Of a stretch of 46,928 nt of DNA, positions 40,835 to 46,928 are shown piece after piece; position 1 is the stretch's first letter, and every line of letters starts with the position of its first letter. Location: assembly GCA_005787685.1 (NCBI GenBank), contig SYAC01000006.1, positions 1 to 46,928 on the forward strand, read 5' to 3'. The translations under genes and the position numbers were made by a program. This stretch comes from Planctomycetia bacterium (GTDB lineage: Bacteria; Planctomycetota; Phycisphaerae; Phycisphaerales; SM1A02). The notes below the pieces were generated by a model, which saw nothing but the letters and a program-made list of their open reading frames with translations, searched no databases and was not told the origin of the DNA.

Positions 40835-42994
40835 ATGTATCTAAATATCAAACCATTTTTCGCCTGCCTTCTGTCAATTCCAACTTGGCTTTGTCCATTG
40901 GCTAGCGCGGACACTCAAGAACCCATCTTTGATATGCCTTTTATATGGTCGCAAGCGAAGGTGGGAGCAAGTTCCGGACTACACCGAAGCGTTCCTGACC
41001 AGGAGAAACTTGCATGGTACTCAATCGTGCAAGCTCCCCAAGGAAGTTGGCTTCGTCTTGAATTTGGCGCCGACACCAAACTCGCTGTGGCAAGCGATAA
41101 TTCTCAAACCGATAGCTTTATTCGCATCACCAGTTTGGAAGACGGCGCGGAGCAAGTCCTAACAGCAGAAAGCTTGGCGCAGTGGAATAACACCAGCGCC
41201 TATTTTAATGGCAATGCGGTGATCGTGGAATTGATTTCTGGGCAAAATACCAGTTTGAACACGCTCACCATCAAGACCACCCAAGTGGGTGCGGACTCCG
41301 TCATTCTCAAATCACAATGCGGTATGATAGACGATCGAATCGCATCGATTGATCCACGCGTTTGCAGAATCACCTCGGTGGGTTGCACCGGATGGATGAT
41401 CAATGATGCCAATCACATGTTTCTGAGCGCAGGACATTGCGCTTCGGGTTCTGGTTTTTTAGTGGCGCAATTCAATGTGCCGCCCTCGGGGGCAGGCGGA
41501 AATATTGTGAATCCACCACCACAGGATCAATATTCGATTGACACCACAAGCATTCAATACGCTAACACTGCCATTGGCAATGATTGGTGCTACTTTGGCG
41601 TGTTTCCAAATTCAAACACGGGACTGACTCCATTTCAAAAACAGCAAGCCGCCTTCACGGTCGCCGCTCCGCCAGCGATCAGTGGAAATTTCATTCGAAT
41701 TACCGGCTTTGGTGTTGACACCGGCTCCGCAAACCAAACAAACCAAACACATGTTGGTTCTTTTACCTTTAACTCTGGAAATGTTCTAAAATATGCGGTA
41801 GACACTACGGGTGGCAACTCTGGTTCACCAGTGATTGTTGAAGCTTCGGGCTTGGCGGTGGGCATTCACACCAACGCAGGCTGCACCACCAGTGGCGGAG
41901 CCAATCAAGGAACAAGTTACAACCAATCTTTGTTGCAAACCGCGCTGGCGAATCCCAAAGGCGTTTGCAAATCCATGACGGCAACTTTTACTCCCAATAT
42001 ATTTCCCACAACGTTCAACACGGCTGGCGGCGATGAAATACGTGTGTTGTTGACTTCGCCTACTGGAGCAAGTGCCCCCGCGGCCCCTAAAATGATTTGG
42101 AAGTACGAGGGCGCCGCGACATCATCAATCATTGACGGCGTGCTTGTTTCTGGAACAACATATAAATTCATAACGCCCGCCTTTAATTGCGGCGCACGCG
42201 TTCTGTATGGGTTTTCTGCGCGCATGGGTTCAACCGGCGGCATGTCCACTTGGCCATCGGCATTTCCACAACAGTGGCTGGCAGCCGATGCGTCGACAAC
42301 CAATCTCATCATTTGGAGCGACAACTTTCAGACCAATCAATCATGGACCACAACTTCCGCTGGCGCCACTTCTGGCTTGTGGACCCGAACAACTCCCAAT
42401 GGCGGTGGTTTTATTGGTGATCCACTGGTTGACGCCGATGGCAGCGGGCAGTGCTTTGTGACGGGCAATATCGAGGGCACGAATGTCAGCAATGGAAGCG
42501 TGGTGTTAACAAGTCCAACCATGGACGCGACCACCGCCATCAATGCGCATTTGGCCTATTCGCTGTGGTTCACCAACAATGCTGGAGCAAATCCAAATGA
42601 AGATACGATGACCATTGAATTGTCCAACGACGCGGGTCTGAGCTGGGTCCTGGTTGAAACTGTCGGTCCCACAGGAACATCCGCGGGCTGGATGAGCCGC
42701 ATGATCGCGGTAGGCGACTATGTGAATCCAACCAACGCACTTCGATTACGTTTCACCGCAAGAGATGCCGGTGGCGACAGTGTGGTAGAGGCTGGTGTGG
42801 ATGGCGTTCGTCTGCTTGCTGAAAGCGCGCTTGGCTGGTGCGGTCCGCAAGGCGATTTCAACAATGACTTAGTGGTTGATTCATCGGATCTCAGTATTTT
42901 GCTCATTCAATATGGTTTGGCTGGTATTACAGATTTAGATGGAGATGCGACGACAGATAGCTCCGATTTGAGCTTGCTACTGCTAAACCTGTAA
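40835..42994 (+). CDS. Secreted trypsin-like serine protease with dockerin-like C-terminus
   Basis: 719 residues from the ATG at 40835, which begins a clean signal peptide (MYLNIKPFFACLLSIPTWLCPLASA). An upstream ATG at 40778 would add 19 residues. The chymotrypsin fold shows the triad: H201 in FLSAGHC, probable D250 in GNDWCYFGV, and S329 in GGNSGSPV. Cysteine pairs around GCTGWMI and GHC fit a secreted enzyme. After an Ig-like region comes an accessory domain (about 500-670) whose end (LRLRFTARDAGGDSVVEAGVD) matches that of the metalloprotease at 234-3068. The last 50 residues hold two calcium-loop repeats (GDFNNDLVVDSSD and DLDGDATTDSSD), dockerin-like. Divergent from the envelope operon; monocistronic. 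Confidence 0.88.
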   Translation: MYLNIKPFFACLLSIPTWLCPLASADTQEPIFDMPFIWSQAKVGASSGLHRSVPDQEKLAWYSIVQAPQGSWLRLEFGADTKLAVASDNSQTDSFIRITSLEDGAEQVLTAESLAQWNNTSAYFNGNAVIVELISGQNTSLNTLTIKTTQVGADSVILKSQCGMIDDRIASIDPRVCRITSVGCTGWMINDANHMFLSAGHCASGSGFLVAQFNVPPSGAGGNIVNPPPQDQYSIDTTSIQYANTAIGNDWCYFGVFPNSNTGLTPFQKQQAAFTVAAPPAISGNFIRITGFGVDTGSANQTNQTHVGSFTFNSGNVLKYAVDTTGGNSGSPVIVEASGLAVGIHTNAGCTTSGGANQGTSYNQSLLQTALANPKGVCKSMTATFTPNIFPTTFNTAGGDEIRVLLTSPTGASAPAAPKMIWKYEGAATSSIIDGVLVSGTTYKFITPAFNCGARVLYGFSARMGSTGGMSTWPSAFPQQWLAADASTTNLIIWSDNFQTNQSWTTTSAGATSGLWTRTTPNGGGFIGDPLVDADGSGQCFVTGNIEGTNVSNGSVVLTSPTMDATTAINAHLAYSLWFTNNAGANPNEDTMTIELSNDAGLSWVLVETVGPTGTSAGWMSRMIAVGDYVNPTNALRLRFTARDAGGDSVVEAGVDGVRLLAESALGWCGPQGDFNNDLVVDSSDLSILLIQYGLAGITDLDGDATTDSSDLSLLLLNL

Positions 42995-43085
42995 TCCGTC
43001 TTGGCGTGTGTCTACGCCACCATGAAACTGCAAGGCGCCGCACGCCCCTTCACAAATATAAAAAAGAAGCGAGTATGCGCCAGGC

Positions 43086-44189
43086 ATGACCCATACGAAC
43101 ATGGATCTTGCAATTCATGTGGTGCCTTACCATGCAAATTGCATTTTGCCCCTGGACCAATTTATGAACAAGCATACGACCCATGTTGCAACGAACAGAA
43201 AAGCAATTCCATCTCGCCAAGCGGCGTGCGAACTGGTGTGTATTGGAATCGCTGGCACCACCCTACTCACCGATGAAGCGCAATTATTGGCGGATGGCGT
43301 TCGCCATGTCATTTTATTCGCTCGCAATTACCAAAGCCCTGCGCAACTCACGCAACTCACGGCCGCCATTCGTAAGGCGGCTGGCGCGAATGTGTTGATA
43401 AGCGTTGACCAAGAGGGTGGTCGAGTGCTTCGATTTTGTGGCGACCCATTTCCAAATCAACCCTCCGCTCGCGCGTTGGCGACTGACGGCGAACAAGCGG
43501 TTGCGCGCTGGACACGCGACACAGCCTTGGCGCTGCGCGCTTGCGGCGTGAACATGAATTTGGCGCCAGTACTTGATGTGGACAGCAACCCAAAGAACCC
43601 CGTAATTGGCGATCGCTCATTCAGCCATGATGCGAATGTTGTGGCGCAACTTGGCGTGGCCTGCGTACGCGCCATGCAGTCGTGTGGAGTGGCGGCGTGC
43701 GGAAAACATTTTCCCGGGCACGGCGACACCGACATGGACAGCCATTTTGATTTGCCAAAGTTACCGCATGCACTCGCGCGCCTTGAGCAACTTGAGTTTG
43801 TTCCATTTCGCGCCGCGATACAAGCCAACATTGCCGCGATCATGTCGGCGCATGTTGTATTTGAAGCCATCGATTCGGAAGTCCCTGGAACACTGAGCAC
43901 AAAAGTGATCACAGGACTATTGCGCAACGCCCTTGGATTTGATGGTTTGATTTTGACTGATGATTTAGAAATGAAAGCCGTTGCCGACCGCTTTGAAATT
44001 GGCGACGCCGCGGTGCGCGCGGTGACGGCTGGTTGCGACACGCTATTAGTGTGTAAAAATCTGGATGTTCAACACCAGGCTATTGAGGCTTTGTCACGGG
44101 CAATCGAAAGCGGTCAGATTGCACGCGAACGCCTGGCACATTCCAGGCGCCGGCTCGACAAAGTGCTGAACTTGGTGACCACAGCGTAA
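43086..44189 (+). CDS. nagZ: Beta-N-acetylglucosaminidase, GH3 (NagZ-like)
   Basis: 367 residues, single GH3 barrel, the NagZ size. NagZ removes N-acetylglucosamine from anhydro-muropeptides in cytoplasmic peptidoglycan recycling. Visible motifs: LISVDQEGGRVLRF, NLAPVLDVD, NPVIGDRSFS, the acid/base loop KHFPGHGDTDMDSH (207-220) and the nucleophile region ILTDDLEMKAV (D292/D293). The barrel starts near residue 48, so the first 46 residues are an extension with no signal character. An ATG at 43164 is a possible shorter start. TATGCG lies 6 nt before 43086. In E. coli nagZ is in the same gene string as ycfL-lpoB; here it lies about 2.4 kb from the operon on the other strand. Confidence 0.9.
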   Translation: MTHTNMDLAIHVVPYHANCILPLDQFMNKHTTHVATNRKAIPSRQAACELVCIGIAGTTLLTDEAQLLADGVRHVILFARNYQSPAQLTQLTAAIRKAAGANVLISVDQEGGRVLRFCGDPFPNQPSARALATDGEQAVARWTRDTALALRACGVNMNLAPVLDVDSNPKNPVIGDRSFSHDANVVAQLGVACVRAMQSCGVAACGKHFPGHGDTDMDSHFDLPKLPHALARLEQLEFVPFRAAIQANIAAIMSAHVVFEAIDSEVPGTLSTKVITGLLRNALGFDGLILTDDLEMKAVADRFEIGDAAVRAVTAGCDTLLVCKNLDVQHQAIEALSRAIESGQIARERLAHSRRRLDKVLNLVTTA

Positions 44190-44250
44190 ACTTTGTCGCG
44201 CGCATCTCTTGCGCCTGGCATGTGGGATAAGCCATATGTTCGCGCTTGCT

Positions 44251-45498
44251 TTATGCCGTTCGCCGCGGCGGTACAAACACATTCGCCGCCAGAAGTCCTG
44301 CCACCAATGAGCCGGCAACGACCAACGCCGCAATGGCCCAGCTTGCCCCGGTTTCTGTGTCATTGTGAAACAACGCGGAGGCGCCGCGTATTCCAAGGGA
44401 GCCGGGAACCAATGGAATTAATCCTGGAGCAATGACCATGTTGGGGGAACGCTTGGTGACATGGCTGAAAATATTTCCAGTCAAACTCACTAAAAACGCG
44501 CCAATACACACGCCTAATTGCGGGCCAACCAATACCGCGCCAAACCGCGCGCCGTACAACCCCAACAACACCGCGCATAAAATAATAAAACTGTCGCGGA
44601 TTTTTGCTTGAAGCAAGATCAACATGGCAAATGCAATTGAGAAGGCGGCTGGAAGAATGGTCCATGGCAACAATGGTTGGCTGATACTGGATTGAATGGA
44701 TGGCAAATGCTCGACAATTTTATCGCCAATGGCCACGCCAAATCCCAGCGCCAGTAATGTCATGGCCGCGCCCACAAATCGACTGCCGCCGCTGGCAAGA
44801 TTGCGCGTTGCCACTTCGGTCAGCGATGTGGTGAGCGTGTAGCCCGGAAGCAGCGACACAATGCTGGCCAGCACAATGATGTTTGTGCCTATGGGTGGAA
44901 ATAGCCAAGAAATGATCCACGCGCCAAGCGTGGCAATAATTCCTGCAATGAACTCGGTGATCGCGGCGCGGTCTCTTCGCACATTGAAAGAAACAACCAT
45001 GGTTCCAATCAATATGCCAAGTATTGCGCTTGCGATAATTTCACGAATGCCTCCGTTAAAAAAACGGGCCGCAGCGCAAGCGGACAATCCATACGCAAGC
45101 ATTCGCCAGATCAATCCAAAATCATCGGGGCGCAAATGCAATTCACGAAACGCACGCGTGCCTTGGGCACACGTTAAATCCCCATCGAGAACTTGGCGTT
45201 GTATGGCATGCATGTCATCGCGACTGCGCAATGCAATGGAGCCGGGGTCAACCCGCAAATGAAATGTGCGCTGACGATCAAGTGGGCCAATAGAAATGGC
45301 GAGATAAGTGGGAAGGCTGAAAATTTGTACGGCCAAACCAAGGCGTGACCCCGTGCGAACCAACTCGGCCTCTAAAACATGCGCGGGCGCGCCATAGCGG
45401 TGCAATCCCCTTGCGCACTCCACCAAAAAAATTTCAGCATCGGCCTTGGTGTCCGTGATTGGCGGCGACCCAGCAATTGGCGCGACAAACTGGCTCAT
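44251..45498 (-). CDS. ThrE-family (threonine/serine exporter-like) membrane protein
   Basis: 415 residues. The cytoplasmic N-terminal domain (about 15-145: DAEIFLVECARGLHRYGAPAH, LPTYLAISIG) and five or more TM segments form the ThrE part; the last 130 residues carry further TMs like the ThrE_2 half, so both halves are fused, as in Corynebacterium ThrE. Known members export threonine and serine. The start is the ATG at 45498, which overlaps the stop of aguA as ATGA, a classic coupling signal; an upstream start at 45531 is less likely. The link to agmatine deiminase and N-carbamoylputrescine amidase suggests export of a product of that pathway, but this is inference only. Confidence 0.85.
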   Translation of the reverse strand: MSQFVAPIAGSPPITDTKADAEIFLVECARGLHRYGAPAHVLEAELVRTGSRLGLAVQIFSLPTYLAISIGPLDRQRTFHLRVDPGSIALRSRDDMHAIQRQVLDGDLTCAQGTRAFRELHLRPDDFGLIWRMLAYGLSACAAARFFNGGIREIIASAILGILIGTMVVSFNVRRDRAAITEFIAGIIATLGAWIISWLFPPIGTNIIVLASIVSLLPGYTLTTSLTEVATRNLASGGSRFVGAAMTLLALGFGVAIGDKIVEHLPSIQSSISQPLLPWTILPAAFSIAFAMLILLQAKIRDSFIILCAVLLGLYGARFGAVLVGPQLGVCIGAFLVSLTGNIFSHVTKRSPNMVIAPGLIPLVPGSLGIRGASALFHNDTETGASWAIAALVVAGSLVAGLLAANVFVPPRRTA

Positions 45499-46520
45499 GC
45501 GAAGGCTTGCGGTTGTTGACAACTTAAACAATGCAAACTGCCAAGACCCACCACCAGTGCTTTGGCCATGATGGGTTGCGCGCGCAACCCTGTGGCATTT
45601 TCCAGCAACCGGCAGGCAACATCGTCGCTGGTTCCGCCAAAGGTTGGCACAAAAATGACCCCGTTGGCAAATAGAAAATTGGCGTGACTCGCGGGCAACA
45701 TTCGCAGTCCACCCGGACCAAATCGGTCCGCTGGAAATTCATAGTACAACGGCTTGGGGGTGGGCAACTCAAGCAGTTCAAACTTCTGGCGATTCTCATC
45801 GCGCGCCGCTTGCAATGCATTCCAATTCGCCTCCAGCATGGCGTGATCGGGGTGATTCGTCGGCGCGCGCACCGCGGCAATAGCGTCACGGCGCACAAAG
45901 CGTGTGACATCGTCCACATGGCCATCGGTGTCATCGCCTTCAATACCGCCTGGCAACCAAATAATATTTTTTACTCCTAGCGAATCGCGCAGAACTTGCT
46001 CAATGCCACCCGAACCAGATTCGGGATTGCGATTTTTATTGTGCAAACACTGGCGCGTTGTCAACAATGTTCCCGCACCGTTGCTATCAATGCTACCGCC
46101 CTCCAAAACAAATTGATGGCGCCACATTGCATGCCCTAATTCTTTTTGTAACGCGTCGGGCACCGCATCATCCAGGGACCTGACCTCGTACTTGCCGCCC
46201 CAGCCATTAAAAGTAAATGAATGCGCGGCCACTTGACCCGATTTGGTTTGAACAAAGACTGGACCAAAATCGCGGATCCAAGAATCATTGGTGGCAATGT
46301 GAAGTTCATCGGTGGTGCGAACACGAACCACCGTTTCCATGGCCGCGCGCCATGCGTCCCATTCGGCTTGCGCTGCTTGCAAACACCCAGGCCAAGTCTC
46401 CTGATTGTGCGGACGGACCAACCAAACCGCATCAAGCGGCGCCCACTCGGCGGGCATGACAAATCCGTGGCTAGCGGCGGTCTGCTGCACATCCACTGAA
46501 ATACTTGGCGACACTTTCAT
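45495..46520 (-). CDS. aguA: Agmatine deiminase
   Basis: About 341 residues, the AguA size. It converts agmatine to N-carbamoylputrescine and ammonia. Guanidine-modifying (PAD-type) superfamily motifs are in order: EWAPLDAVWL near the start, NDSWIRDFGPVF (substrate-binding acid and catalytic Asp), LEGGSID, DDTDGHVDD (catalytic His and Asp) and LHCLSCQQPQ with the nucleophile C331. Two starts are possible: GTG at 46523 or ATG at 46520. I prefer ATG 46520 because it overlaps the aguB stop as TGATG. It is translationally coupled to aguB upstream and to thrE downstream (ATGA). Confidence 0.93.
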   Translation of the reverse strand: MKVSPSISVDVQQTAASHGFVMPAEWAPLDAVWLVRPHNQETWPGCLQAAQAEWDAWRAAMETVVRVRTTDELHIATNDSWIRDFGPVFVQTKSGQVAAHSFTFNGWGGKYEVRSLDDAVPDALQKELGHAMWRHQFVLEGGSIDSNGAGTLLTTRQCLHNKNRNPESGSGGIEQVLRDSLGVKNIIWLPGGIEGDDTDGHVDDVTRFVRRDAIAAVRAPTNHPDHAMLEANWNALQAARDENRQKFELLELPTPKPLYYEFPADRFGPGGLRMLPASHANFLFANGVIFVPTFGGTSDDVACRLLENATGLRAQPIMAKALVVGLGSLHCLSCQQPQAFA

Positions 46521-46928
46521 CACTGGCCACCATCCAGAAACCGCTCCGTTAAACCGCCGTACGCGTCAACGCGTCGGTCACGAAGAAAGGGCCAGCCGCG
46601 ACGAAGTTCCTCGATGCGCGTAAAATCACATTCGCCCATCAACACTTCCTCTTTGTCCTCGCTGCCTTGGCAAATAATTTCGCCGCCTGGATCAATCAGA
46701 ATGCTGCCGCCCCAGAATTTTAATTCGTCCTCTACACCAACTCGATTTGCGGCTGCCACAAAAACGCCGTTGGCAATGGCATGCGCGCGATGCATGAGTA
46801 GCCAAGCCTCTTTCTGCTGCTTTGCATCACGCGGTGTTTCTTTGTGCCACCAACCAATCGCAGTTGGATAAAAAATAATGTCAGCGCCCTTGAGCGCCGT
46901 CAAGCGCGCGGCCTCTGGATACCACTGA
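46520..46928 (-). CDS. aguB: N-carbamoylputrescine amidase, partial (5' end outside the window)
   Basis: The visible 136 residues are the C-terminal half of a carbon-nitrogen hydrolase of the AguB type. The frame is open to the right edge and begins QWYPEAARLTALKGADIIFYPTAIGW, which in AguB directly follows the catalytic cysteine (CWDQWYPE), so the Cys, Lys and first Glu lie off the window. Later landmarks are MHRAHAIANGVFVAAANRVG, FWGGSILIDPGGEII and LRRGWPFLRDRR. It hydrolyses N-carbamoylputrescine to putrescine, completing the agmatine route. The stop overlaps the aguA start by one base (TGATG). Truncation is due to the window edge, not decay. Confidence 0.93.
   Translation of the reverse strand, partial: QWYPEAARLTALKGADIIFYPTAIGWWHKETPRDAKQQKEAWLLMHRAHAIANGVFVAAANRVGVEDELKFWGGSILIDPGGEIICQGSEDKEEVLMGECDFTRIEELRRGWPFLRDRRVDAYGGLTERFLDGGQ

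Noticed and set aside
42995-43085. Terminator between the serine protease and nagZ
   Set aside because: I found no stem followed by a T tail on the forward strand here, only an A-rich stretch near 43060.

Overview
The window looks like a chromosomal segment of a planctomycete, most likely of the Phycisphaerae type. The evidence is indirect. There are two large secreted proteases that end in planctomycete-style dockerin-like DxDxxGxVDxxD pairs, a Tricorn-type protease, a transmembrane Ser/Thr kinase with a long helical C-terminal region, a DUF1570-like metalloprotein, and two chemoreceptors with a WspA-like signalling tip. Base composition is mixed, near 50% GC, and genes are tightly packed on both strands. 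I see no insertion sequence, integrase, rRNA or CRISPR array, so this reads as ordinary chromosome rather than a mobile island. The left edge starts with a run of 13 C and may be a contig end.

Layout. 1-3.1 kb: a possible partial reverse-strand gene, then a secreted gluzincin protease with a strong terminator. 3.2-7.4 kb: tRNA-Leu(GAG), queE, a reverse-strand trio (RluB-like pseudouridine synthase, degenerate FmdB-like protein, DUF429-like protein), and a divergent YihY/BrkB-family membrane protein. 7.5-15.5 kb: chemoreceptor, DUF1570-like metalloprotein, orphan nuoB, M28 peptidase, aminotransferase, and prfB with its programmed +1 frameshift. 15.6-22.0 kb: GH133-type glycogen debranching enzyme, ECF sigma factor, Tricorn-like protease and a terminator. 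22.0-30.0 kb: a small basic protein with a good promoter, tRNA-Gly(GCC), adenine deaminase, a secreted protein of unknown function, an MscS channel fused to a cyclic-nucleotide-binding domain, a DsrE-like lipoprotein and a dCache chemoreceptor. 30.1-40.7 kb (all reverse): CsgG-like/PEGA protein, COG3014-like lipoprotein, YcfL, LpoB, Ser/Thr kinase and a proline-free coiled-coil protein. 40.8-46.9 kb: secreted trypsin-like protease, NagZ, and a reverse operon aguB-aguA-thrE that runs off the right edge.

Two things stand out. First, the operon at 35.7-40.65 kb combines LpoB (in E. coli the outer-membrane activator of PBP1b), YcfL (its neighbour in E. coli), a COG3014-like lipoprotein and a double CsgG-like/PEGA protein. 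A membrane Ser/Thr kinase and a rod-like coiled-coil protein follow, and nagZ lies nearby. This looks like an envelope or peptidoglycan control module in a phylum whose wall biology is poorly known. Second, about a dozen genes that head a transcript have a -10-like TANNNT hexamer 5-9 nt before the start codon (exactly 6 nt in six of them) and no Shine-Dalgarno. Several internal operon genes have AAGGAG-type sites or stop/start overlaps instead. This suggests widespread leaderless transcription.

Product names rest on motif recognition by eye. No database search was run.
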